Part shown: in pieces, positions 12,471 to 23,000 of the stretch
Numbering within the stretch: position 1 is the first letter of the stretch
Layout of the letters: every line of letters starts with the position of its first letter
Assembly (NCBI GenBank): GCA_018287875.1
Contig: JAGVVL010000025.1
Span: forward strand, 2,294,001-2,358,000
Direction of reading: 5' to 3'
DNA from: Nigrospora sphaerica
Taxonomy: Eukaryota > Ascomycota > Sordariomycetes > Amphisphaeriales > Apiosporaceae
Length of the DNA stretch: 64,000 nucleotides
The notes under the pieces: generated by a model
What the model was told of the DNA's origin: nothing
What the model saw: only the letters and a program-made list of their open reading frames with translations
Databases searched by the model: none
Translations under genes and position numbers: made by a program

Positions 12471-14125
12471 TTACTCGGGGTCGTCGGCGTACGACTCCAA
12501 CGCCGCCTTCTCCTCTATCTCCTTGAGGTGCTTCTGGCCCTGGGCCGTGGTGGCGTCGATTATCTCTTCTTCCAAGCTCAGGATGTTGGCCTAGGACAAC
12601 GGCGTTAGTTCTGTGCCGGCCTCGTAAAGCGCCCGGGCGCGACCACTTTCGTCGCCCGCGGAGGAGAAGGCTTACCTCGCCCAATAGGCCGACTAGCTCC
12701 TCGGCATCCTCAACCTTCATCTTGCCCAAGACCTTGTTGACCTGGTCCAGGCTGCCCGTCTCCAGCGCCGCCCGCATCTCGGGCGAGAACCCCTCGAAGA
12801 TTTGCCGGCCCTTCTTCTCCCCCTCGTCCTCGCCGTTGGGCGGCGGGATCTTGATGTTGATGACGGTGCCCGGCTCCACGGCGTGCAGCTGGATCTGCTC
12901 GACGCCGGCGCCGCCCGACGCCGCCTCCTGCGCCCGCTCCGCGTTGATCTCCTTGCACCGGCTCTTGATGCGCATGTACGTCTCCTGCACGTCCTTGTAG
13001 AATACGTCCTGCGCCTGGTGGCCCTTGGTCGTGATGCGCTTGAAGAACATGGCCACGCCGTCCCGCCCCAGCGCGCGGCAGTACTGGAGCAGCAGCGCGT
13101 TGTGCACGCACTGACGCGCAAAATCCTCCTTGCCTTCGAGCTGGGCGTCAAAAGCCGTGACCAGAATAGCGTCCTGCTCCTTCTCCGCCAGGATCTCCGG
13201 GTGCGCCGAGATGAAGTTGTTGAGCTCGCGGTAGTCGTTGGATTTGATGTTGGCGAATTTCTGGGCCTCGGGCGAGGCGCTGACTTCTTCGTCGTCGTCG
13301 TCGTCGTCGGCGCCGGCGCCGGCAGGCGCATCAGTGGTGGAAGCTGAGGCCTGCGAGGCCTTGTTCGCGTCGAAGTTGGGGTTCAGGAGTTCGGGCTTGC
13401 CACTCGTTGCGGTCTTCTTTTCGCCGGGCGTGGACTTGTTGACGTGAGAGCTGTCAAATCCCGTGCGGTAGCTTTCGCTCGTGATCTTTCCCGTGTCCGC
13501 CTTCTCGAGCTCGGCCAGCTTTTGGAACAGCTGCCTCTGCAAGTCTTGCACCTTGGCCAGGTGCTCGCCGATCTCCTCCACCATGGCGGTGTAGCGGTTG
13601 GCTGGCTTCTTCTCATCCAGGGCCTTGTTGACCTGGTCCAAAAGAGCGGCCATCATCTTGGTATACGTCGGTTGCTCCTCCTCGGCACCGTGGACGCCCT
13701 CGGGCCGCGCGGGCGGCTTGTCGTCCTCGGGCCGGCCGGCCGACTCCATGACGGCTTGGAACGCGACTTCGGCCGGGTTCCGCGTCTCGGCCTCGGCGGC
13801 ATGGGACTTGAGGGCGTCCAACAGGCCCGAAATGCGCTTGATCAGGCCATCGTTGACGACGCGCTCGTATTTGAGCGTCTCGATATGGAGTTTCCGTTGC
13901 TGGCGCTCCTGGTGAATCTGGTTCTGCTTGGCCCGGATGAAGGATCGCTTATCGACGTTGGGGTGAACTTCGATGTCCGAGTCGTCGCTGAGCTCCAGCG
14001 CGTCCTAACCCATGAGTAAAGCAGGCATGGTCAGTACCCAGCTATTGGCAACATGGCCAAGCGGCTGTCCGGGCGAACCCCCGCGTGGCTGGCTGACGTA
14101 CCCATTTGCTGTAGTCGACAGGCAT
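12471..14125 (-). CDS. cdc37: Hsp90 co-chaperone Cdc37
   Basis: Cdc37 delivers client protein kinases to Hsp90 in the cytosol. Three exons on the minus strand: 14125-14102, 14004-12676 and 12590-12471, all in phase 0, giving 490 residues. The 24-base first exon encodes MPVDYSKW and splices to DALELSDDSDIEVHPNVDKR, the diagnostic Cdc37 N-terminus that contains the conserved Ser in the CK2 context (LSDDSDIE). Next comes a coiled-coil kinase-binding region (~30-200), an acidic DDDDDDEE linker, the Hsp90-binding helical domain (~240-400), and a C-terminal helix. The last exon encodes ANILSLEEEIIDATT and ends DDPE. An open-frame reading would miss the first and last exons and begin at an internal Met. 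It lies in tandem with, and downstream of, the CCDC47-like gene. Confidence 0.95.
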
Positions 14126-14958
14126 ACTGGCGGCAGTAGACAATTCTTTTGCTTCCTTGCGGTATCGCACAAAGAGGTACGGAATGAGAAGTCTCGATTC
14201 TGGTGATGCGGTGAATGGTATATCTGAAAGCTGGGACCCTCGAGCCCCCCGTTGGAAAGTTCTAGCTACATGACACGGCGGTAGCGCAGATGGGAGGTAC
14301 ATGTTTCCATATTAGGTGGGGTTGAGGGGGGTAGCTCCCATGAACCTAAGGAACTATGCAGGATCAATGCACAACCCCGCGATCCGAGGCTTTCCGACTA
14401 CACGTACATACCGCAATGCGAACGTCTATTTGCGCGTACGTAGCATCCGTGTATATATCTCGGGCGATCGAACTCCGATACCTCCGGGGACATGTTCCAA
14501 GCAAACAGACGATTGATGCACCCGAGACACAGTCAAACGCTTTTCTTCTTTTAATGGACGCGCTTGGGGACAGACTAAAACGGCGAGCATCTGCCAAAGA
14601 CGCAACGCGCCGCGTTCGTGATGGATGACACAGATTACCTCGGAGATCGGGAAAGCATACACCTTAACCAAGTTCATACTTTACGTCGGCGGATAAATCG
14701 GTACATTCTTATACATGGGTCGCATTTGCAGCGGCGTATGAAACAGTACATGGGCGGGTTTACACGAGCCTGTCGCCAAATATGTTCGTTACTTACGTGA
14801 GAGGCTCCGTCCAGGCCTCCTCTGGCTCATCATTATACACACCGCGGGGGCGGATATCCATCTCTACTTTTCTCGTCACCTCATACCGTGCGCGCCCCGA
14901 CGCCCGCCCTTTTTCCGACCCGGCGAGAGAGCTGACCCCCAAGACCAAAGCACCGAGT
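14126..14958. other. Intergenic: cdc37 promoter and 3' flank of the CCDC47-like gene
   Basis: About 830 bases between two tandem minus-strand genes. Composition is noticeably less GC-rich than the flanking exons. A heat-shock-element-like pair of GAA units lies near 14255. No coding sequence is recognised. Confidence 0.6.
14255..14262. promoter_or_regulatory. Partial heat-shock-element-like site upstream of cdc37
   Basis: The palindrome GAAAGTTC fits two inverted nGAAn units (GAAnnTTC), about 130 bases upstream of the cdc37 ATG. A full HSE normally has three or more units and no clear third unit is seen, so this is a weak call based on position and the chaperone role of the gene. Confidence 0.2.
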
Positions 14959-16424
14959 CTAGCCTCGCATGGTCTGCTTCTTGGACGCCTTGCGCATCTG
15001 CTTCTCCTTCTCTTTTTCGAGGAACCTCTTCTGCGTTTTGGCATCCATAGCGTTCAGCTCGGCATCGCGCTTGGCCTTTCGGGCCCGGTCACGCTCGAGC
15101 GCTCGCTCCTCGGCCTTGCTCTCCTCGTCGACCTTCTGAATCTGCTTGATCATCTCCTCGCGGACCGTCTTTACCTTGCGCATCACCTCGGGCCGGAAGT
15201 GCGCCGTGGCAACCAGGTGATCGGGGAAGCGGATAAAGACGTTGAGCAGGGGGGTGAGCTGGTCGTAGTTGTTGTCCGAGGGCAAGCGGTACTTGAGGAA
15301 CATGCGCTTTCTAGGCGTAGTCTCCTCGATGCTGTTCTCCATCAGTACGGGCCGCTGCAAAGCACCAAAGGAGCAGCTTACCGGGTGGGCTTGTCAACCG
15401 GCTGGTCGCTGATGATCAGGTACTCAAACGCTTCACCGGCCTTCTGGACGGCGGTGATGAGCTCGTTGGTCAGCAGAGCTTCGGTGATCTCGGCGCTCTC
15501 GCTCATGACGGTCATCCAGTTGGGGAGCTTGGAGCTGTCTTTGGTAAAAGTGAGAGAAAGGTCGTAGCGTTCGTCGCGGAGCTGCTTCATCGCGTTCTTG
15601 TTAACAATGGCCCAGACGAAGCCCTCGTACGTGCTCTTGGGGTCTTTGGCGCGGAGCTCGGCAGCGCCGGGAAGAGCGGGGACAATCGAGTTCTCGCGGC
15701 CGTCAAAGGGGTAGATGGTCGCCTCGGCCACGTCCTGGGGGGCGGTGAAGGTGTCCCAGAAGAAGGCCAGGCCCGTCTCGGCAATGGTCATGAGGGGGTT
15801 GAAGCGCTTCAGCAAAGTGAGCTTGACGTCCATGAAGGCGACATTCTGGCGGCCCGTCGCGTACGAGGCGTACTCGAACAAGCTCTTCTGCTTGAGGAGC
15901 TTGTCGGGCTGGTCCTCGGGCGCGGACGCGGCGCCGAAGCCGGCAAGCGCAAACTCGCTGGTCAGCAGAGGAGCGTGCGCCTTGGCCCAGGCCTTGGCCT
16001 TGGCCCTGTTGAGCCTCGTCCCAAAGAAGTGGAGGGTGAAGACGAAGATGATGGCGGCGATGATGGCCCCCTCGGCCTTGAACTCGGAGAGGCTGTGGCG
16101 CTCGTGGATGTTGTACCACTTGGTGAAGGGGACGGTGGTCGCGGCCGGACCCCCGGGCGCCGTCACCGATTCGAAGGACACGGGCGTCGGCGAGGGCGCT
16201 TCGGCGAAGTCGGCGAAGTCTGGGGAGGCATTGGTTCGTCAGTCGCGTGCCACGGGGTCGCGGAGGTGGGCATGCGCCATTTTGGCAGCAGGGAGAGGGA
16301 ACTGGAGGGGGGACGCGAGGTGGCGCGTCGCGCGCCCTACGCAAGGAGGCAACGCACCTGCATCGGCCGAAGGAGCCGCTGTCTCGGACTTGCCGCCGAC
16401 TATGTTCTTGAGGAAGTTGGCCAT
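14959..16424 (-). CDS. CCDC47/DUF1682 family ER membrane protein
   Basis: Three exons on the minus strand: 16424-16358, 16219-15382 and 15331-14959, giving 425 residues. Metazoan CCDC47 is a subunit of the ER PAT complex that helps insert multi-pass membrane proteins; fungal members are annotated DUF1682. The first exon gives MANFLKNIVGGKS. One transmembrane segment lies at ~73-88 (GAIIAAIIFVFTLHFF). A conserved central domain follows, including FDGRENSIVPALPG and YDLSLTFTKDSSKLPNW. The C-terminal ~90 residues are a highly charged Lys/Glu/Arg coiled coil ending KKQTMRG. For intron 2 I chose the acceptor after AACAG at 15332, because it keeps the frame from DKPTR into IEETTPRKR and has a TACTGAT branch site; the nearer TTTGCAG acceptor would break the frame. 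Family assignment is firm; the fungal function is inferred. Confidence 0.88.
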
Positions 16425-17632
16425 GTTTGCTGCTGTCGCTGCCTTCCACCGGGTATTGGCGACGCGGAGACTGGGAAGTCGAGTACGACCAGGCTTGGAG
16501 ACGGAGGGAAGCTGGAGAAAATGGGGGGAGTGTGAGACTTCAATGGGGTCTCGGCTCGTCTCTCTAACCGCAGCAACCCGCGCGAGGAAAGGACAGGGTT
16601 CCGAAATCTGTCTTCGTGCTGTATTCCCCACTTATCTCCAAAGTGTGGAGGTGGCCAGGCGAGCGACCCTCGCCGTTGGGACTACAACCAGTAGTAGCAA
16701 GAGGGGAGCAATGCAAGTGCTCATTTCGCTTCTAGACGGTCGCCTGTTTCCTTCCGTCTCTCCAGCTAATCGGGAACACCTCCCAGTGCGGGCTGCCGGG
16801 CTACGATGTCTGTCCTGCTTTCACCTGTTGGACCATCCGGTCGTATCAGGCCTTTTCTGTGATCTTGGCCGTATCAGGCCTTTTCTATGATCCTGGTTGT
16901 GTCAGGCCCCATCTGTGATCCTGGTTGTGTCAGGCCCTATCTGTGATCCCATGTGTGACAAATACGTGGGACGAAGCGCCTGGGCAGCTATCTAGCCTGG
17001 GCCCGCCTGGGGAACAAAGCCTTCCAGGGCTGCCACGGCCCCGATGCAAACAGCTCGAGGCTTTGAATAGTCGCTTCCTGACCTCGCCACATGCAGCCTT
17101 ATGTATCTGTAGCTCTACAAGCCACGGATTGGATGCTCATGGCACGCTCTGTCGCCCTGCACGAGTCGTATATCACCACGGGCGCAGCCGACTCGGCAGG
17201 TACATAGGCATGTATCGCCTGTGCATGGGCGCGGATGAGATCCGGACTACTGCTAGGTTGTCTCTTCCGCGCCTGGAAATCGTAGCTCCATGAATTAAGT
17301 AACCACTTACACGAGCTCTTTGAGAATGCAGACTCGGTCGGCAATCACTCGTTGGCCGGCGGCGATCGCGCCTCTTTCATCTATGGTACAGACGCGGGTT
17401 AGGGTACTACGTAGATCGAGCTGTGCATGACACCCTTGGCGTTCGGGGCGCAGTGCGGCTCGGGCTCTGCTTCGCGGCTGTCGGAGCGGCGTTGCCCCGC
17501 AACCAGAGAGTCGGCGAATGTCAATGAAGAAGGGGGTCGTGTGCCTCGTACCCAAACAAACGACGACAAGGACGACGACGAGATCTTGCCCACAAGTTCA
17601 CCGGAACCCCCTATCCAGGGACCCAACTCAAC
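16425..17632. other. Divergent intergenic region with a tandem repeat
   Basis: A shared upstream region of the CCDC47-like gene (-) and the haspin-type kinase (+), about 1.2 kb. It contains the four-copy 28-bp tandem repeat listed separately. No coding sequence is supported. Confidence 0.6.
16839..16950. repeat. Tandem array of four 28-bp units
   Basis: Four head-to-tail copies start at 16839, 16867, 16895 and 16923. The unit core reads GTATCAGGCC or GTGTCAGGCC followed by (T/C)(T/C/A)(T/A)TCT(G/A)TGATC. Copies 1-2 share the GTATCAGGCCTTTTCT version and copies 3-4 the GTGTCAGGCCC version, so the array looks like a duplicated pair. Most unit differences are C/T or G/A transitions. Confidence 0.92.
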
Positions 17633-19391
17633 ATGTCCAGGCAAACAACAAAACCCCGCAGATACGGCAGACAGAGCAAAAAGGGAAAGTCGGACCGTCT
17701 ATTCGCTGAACTGTCCCCTACCCTGTCTCGAAATGCTACAGTGGCCGATGAGGGAAACGGGGGGTCCGATGTGGCTGTGGCCAAGCTGACGGAGCGAGTC
17801 ACCGAAATATCTCTCCAGGATGAGAACTGCCCATCCCCACCTTCGCCACACCAGCGACGGGCGAGCCCTATCAAGTCGCCCCGGCTGGAAAGGAGAAAGA
17901 AAATTGCGCCTGCGAAGAAGGAGCCGGTGCAAGAGCCGGAAGCGGAACTGGTGCCGGAGCCCGGGCCGGAACTGGTGCCGGAACGCGGGCGAGCGCCCGC
18001 CCCGAAGCCAAAAACCGCGGGGCCGGAGACGCCCTCGCGTGGAGCCAAGCCGCAGCAGCCCAACCAGCCCGGTTCCGGTCATGGCCTCAGTGTTCTCACC
18101 TGGTCCGAGGTATGCCCTCCGGGAGACAAGATCGTCAAGATCGCCGAGGCGTCTTATGCCGAGGTTTACCGTGTGACCAACGAGAGAGGGACTTCCATCA
18201 TCAAGGCCATCCGCATGGAGTCTCCCATCAAGGCGCAGACCAAGACGCAGGAGAAGTCCGGTCTGGTGGATGAAGAGCCCCACTCCGAGTCGGACCTCAT
18301 GGGTGAGCTGAAGATTTCCGAGTGGCTGGCCGACATTCCCGGCTTCGTCGTGTACAAGGAGCGGTACGTCGTACAAGGCAGGGCCTGCCGGGAGCTTCTC
18401 GAGACGCACCAAACCTTTCACAGGAAGGCCAAGAGGCAGGATCCCGACCGACTGCAGTTCTACCCATCTCCCAGCCGATACCTGGATGACACTAAGTTCC
18501 TCGTCGTCGAACTGGGCGATGCGGGGAGTGCCCTGGAGGACTTTGAGCTTACGTCGACGGACCAGCTGTGGGACATCTTCTTCCATGTTGCCATAGCGCT
18601 GGCCCGGGCGGAGGTTCACATCGAATTTGAGGTACGTAGGACCGCGGAGCCGTCGGGGGCACTCGGCCGGGCACTAACTTGAGCAGCATCGAGATCTCCA
18701 TGAGGGCAATCTATGCATCCGCCAAGCCAGCGAGCCCGTTCCGCCGGAAGACAGAGCCAGCCAAAGCTACTTTGGTCATTCGGGCCTGGAGATCACCATT
18801 TTGGATTACGGCCTGTCCCGAGCGAGGGGCGACCTAGACACAGACGAAAGCGAGCCTGTAGCCTACGATCTGGAGAGGGACTTGAGTATCTTCAAGAGCG
18901 AACATGCGCCCCAGTGTCGCGTCTACCGGCAGATGCGATCCTTCCTATTGCGCGGCGACCGCACGTGTCTCCCCCCGAAGAGCCACAACAAAGCCTACCA
19001 GGAGGGCATTGACGGGCCTCTCTGCTGGGCCATCCACGAGCCGTATACCAACGTGCTGTGGCTCGCCTACACGTACGATTACCTGGTCCGCCATTTCCAG
19101 GGGCCCAAGAAGGACCTGAATGCCTTCAAGCGCGCCACCAAGGATTTATGGACGCACCTCGACCCCGACGCAGACGACTCGGTTCCGGGGTTTGCTAGTG
19201 CAAGCGACATCGTCTTGTTTGCCGTCGAGGCGGGCTGGGTGGACGCCGATCAGCTCGCAGGAGGCAAGCCCGATGTTGAGAAGTCGATTCTCTCCGCCCT
19301 GGCTGATAATGACGTGGCGGAGGGCTCCTCGCTGTTCTCGATGGACGACTCTCCGCTGCGGCGGCGAGCTCCGCGTCGGCGCCGGCCGTAA
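17633..19391 (+). CDS. Haspin-type serine/threonine kinase
   Basis: Haspin phosphorylates histone H3 at Thr3 in mitosis to recruit the chromosomal passenger complex. Two exons, 17633-18631 and 18687-19391, in phase 0, give 567 residues; the intron has a CTAAC branch site. The N-terminal ~155 residues are basic, Pro-rich and disordered, with a repeated LVPEPGPELVPE-type motif. The divergent kinase domain starts near TWSEVCPP, with a glycine-loop equivalent KIAEASYAEVYR lacking the usual glycines. It has the ATP lysine in IIKAIRM (K191), the catalytic loop HRDLHEGNL (334-342, Asp336, Asn341), and DYG (373-375) where most kinases have DFG. HRDLHEGN and the D-Y motif are haspin hallmarks. The C-terminus ends in an Arg-rich tail. 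The intron splits the gene exactly before the catalytic His, so each half alone looks incomplete. Confidence 0.9.
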
Positions 19392-20085
19392 CCCGAATGA
19401 GATAGGGGGCACGTTGCATTATGAGGAGTATAGGCGCCAGGAACAGGGTGGGCTTGTTTGTTGAATTAGACGGTGGCGCTACAGCGATATCCTACAGAGA
19501 AGACCGTTTTTCAGACTAGTGCGCATTCTGGCCGTGCAGGTGTACCGCAGGTCTATTGTGGTTGTTGCTTAGTGGCGATGGTGGTCTTGGTGTTTTGGTC
19601 CTAGTCGTATGCGACCGAGCGGAGCTGTTTGACGGCTTCTATACTTCAATGTTGTTTGCTTACTTCTCACCCTGGTCCCTGGTTCCACGCGGTTAGGGGC
19701 AGAGTGCACCCCAGTACCTGCCGTGGCAGACGACTCGCTAGGGCTCAATGCAGCTCCGACCATGTTATCTCGATTCGGGCGGCTAAAATTAGTACACGCG
19801 AAGCCCAAATACCGAGGACCCTCGCGAGAAGTAAGCACTAGTCGTATATAGTGAGCCAGTCGCATTTCGCCTCCTGGGCGGCAGGGGCTTCGTTTTACCC
19901 TCTTGCGCCCAGTCCAGCCTTGGCTTTTTAACGCTCAATGCATACCACCTTGCTTTCGACTGTCTATAAAGGAAATTGGCACCGAAGTACTCGCGTTTGT
20001 AGGGATCCGAAGTTTCTTTCTCTCGCGAACCAAACATCTCGCGTACCAAGCATCGCCGCCGGCGGGGTCCGGTGTTCCCAAAACG
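19392..20085. other. Intergenic between haspin-type kinase and DUF3433 gene
   Basis: About 700 bases holding the 3' flank of the kinase gene and the promoter of the next plus-strand gene. An open frame continues upstream of the chosen DUF3433 start to an ATG at 19903, but that extension has no family-like sequence. Nothing else is seen. Confidence 0.55.
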
Positions 20086-23000
20086 ATGGAAGCGAACCGG
20101 AGCCACTCCGGGTTCAGGGAAGAGCCTGTGAATCCAGGCACTGCAAAACCCTTCATGCCATCATACCGATGGCTTGGCTATCAAAGCGTGGAAGAGGAAA
20201 TTCGATCCGAGTATCCACCATCCCACGCTTTCGAGACCACGACGGAGCCAAACTCGGCGACGGCACAGCTACCATGGCGGCCCTTTTACCTGCGCCGTCG
20301 CGTTATCGCGAGCTTCATAGCCACCTTCGTCCTCATCCTTGCCGCCATCGAGGTCTTGCTGGCCATATCGAACAACAATGACGGCATCGCCACCAGCAGC
20401 CACGAGCGTCACTACCTGTGGACTTATGGCCCGACCGCTCTCCTCACCTTGGTGGCGGCCCTTTGGGCGAGAGCCGAATACCAGAGCAAGCTGGTAGCAC
20501 CCTGGAGACGACTGATGCAGCAGCCCATGGACGCCAAGCGAACACTGCTGCTGGACTATGTGTCCGACTTTCAGATAGTTGTTGTTTTCAAGGCCCTTCG
20601 CAACAAGGACTGGACCGTGTCAATCGCTTGCATCGTTTCACTGCTCATTAAAGTCTTGATCGTTATCTCGACCGGTCTGATCACCCTTTCGTGGACGGTA
20701 AGCCCCTCTCACCGGGGTATGCTTTCCTACCGCCGAGCACGAAGAATTCTTAAGTCTTTCACCGCCATAGCCCCCCCCCCCAAAGGCATTTTTTGCCAGC
20801 GGATTTGCTGGATAACTAACCCCAAGGCGCCGTAGGGAGTTCACTTGGGTTCTCAACCTATGTTACTGCAGGACAACTTCTCCAACAACGCTCGTCTGTC
20901 CAAGACTGGAACGCTATCCTACTATGTCATGAACGGACTGCGCGAACGAAATCTCGCCTACCCCGATGGCATGTCCAAAGACTACGCTTTCCAGTCGGTG
21001 CTCACCAACCTGGACGATACTGCAGAGACGAGAGTCACTGTCGATGGTCTCACGAATGGCCTCGACTGCTCACCGGCCGAGCTTGTCATGACAGGTGCTC
21101 GGCCGGCGAATCCCCACTATACGGATGCCAAGCTCAACATCACGGTTGAATCCCCCGGCTGCAGCATGAAAGCCTTGAAGTTGGCTAGTCCCGCCTGGAG
21201 CGGCCACTCTCGGAACTCGTCGAATGTGGTTTTTGCCAGATTTACCAAACTGCAATGTGACGACACTCATGACTACGAAGGAAGTAGGGTCCTTCTCATG
21301 TTCGGCAATCTCACCTATTCCGTGGACTACACGAGGAACTCGACGGATTACACGGGAAGCCCAACGCATCCGGTGGTAGCGAAACTGCACCGGAGCACTC
21401 AACTCCTTTGCGTTCCTACTTACACCATAACACGCGTTGAGGTCGTCCGCAACGGCACCGAGACGAAGAGCGTAAAAGCAGTCCCCGGGGCCACCAACAG
21501 GACTCTTGATAGGATTCACTCGTGGGCTATAATGGATGCCCACTATAGCTCGGTAAGGAACTCGAGTTGTGAACTTATGGCCCCCGGCCTAGCTTTATGC
21601 CGGCATCTCCTTTCTTCTCCTTTTCTTTTGCCACGCTTGCATTTTGACCCCGCAGGATACCACCTACTTTCGCAGCCCCCCTTCCCGCCCCTGTGGTCCT
21701 ACAAGACTGATGACTTCTTATGCTACAGTACCTCAACCCCACGGAAACGTACAACTCTGCGTACGGTACCGCGACCAATATCTCGGATGTCCCGGTGGAC
21801 ACGGATCAGTACTTTGCCGTCGCCATCGAGAGCCAACTTGGCCCCAATACCACGGTTCAGGCTAAGGACATGTTCGATCCCGTTTTCCTGAAACAGTTCG
21901 CTTCCGAATATTACCGGCAGTACGCCGCCATTGTGGCTAAACAGTCCCTCATGGAGCCTGCGTCCATCGAGGTCCAGGGCTCTGCGACGTTCATGGCAAA
22001 CCGGCTCGTGGTGCGAACATGGGCTGCGCAGTGGATGGCTGGCCTGGTCGCCTCTTGCGTGGTTCTCCTGGCCATTGCCCTATTCACCGTGCCGCGACGA
22101 GGCATCCTTCCGCGGAGCCCAAGCAACATACCCGATATGGCAGCGCTGCTTCTCCACAGCCGCGACCTGCGGAACCGACTTTCTGGCCTCGGTGCCGCCG
22201 ATGAGAAAGACCTAGCAAAGGCGCTGGAGCGATGCAAGTTCCACTCGAGGGTCGTGCATAACCCCATGACAAACCAGAGAGAGTTTGTAATTATTGATGA
22301 ACAGCAAGACCCCGACGACCCGCGGCGGACCTTCTCTCAGACAGCGGCCCGACGCAACCAGCATCCTGGCATACTTCACCCCGTCTTTCGTCTGACCCTG
22401 TGTTCCATACTGATGGGTATGATCATTGCGCTCGAGTTGATGCTGCAAAAGTCCAATAGGGAGGATGGCTTGGGCGACGTTGGCAACGACACTTACCTGC
22501 ACTATCTGTGGACCACATTGCCAGCTGTCGCTTTCGGTACTCTCACCATGGCCTTCTCGTCCATGGATTTCCGCATAAGATCCCTGGCGCCGTACATGAT
22601 GCTAAGGAATAGGGTCACAACCGACAAGTTCATGAATCTTGATCATCTGGTAGGTAGCTTTTTGAGGCTCCTTTGTGCTTTGTCCAGGAACTGCCCGGTA
22701 CCGGGGTAACGGAAGCTGACGTGGTGATCAAATAGGACATGTCCCTCCCCCGTGCCATGTACCGAGAGATCGTGGCAGGTAATATAGGGGCGTTCGCCAC
22801 CACGGCGATGTTGGTGGTCGGCTCCCTCTTCACCATCTTCTCCGGCTCCCTATTCCAGGTGCTCGCCGTTCCCAACAGTGGCTCGGTGATATTGCGAGCT
22901 AACCAGTCGTTCGACCTCTCCCCTTTTGGCTTTGCGGACGGAGCGGGTTCCCTCAGCTCCCTCATTCTGGAGAGCAATCTTTCGTATCCCAGTTTCACAT

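Noticed and set aside
15332..15381. Alternative acceptor TTTGCAG for the CCDC47-like second intron
   Set aside because: Using it shifts the frame to an early stop; the downstream AACAG acceptor keeps the conserved protein in frame.
16839..16950. 28-bp repeats as a CRISPR array
   Set aside because: The copies are directly adjacent with no spacers, and the window is clearly eukaryotic nuclear DNA.
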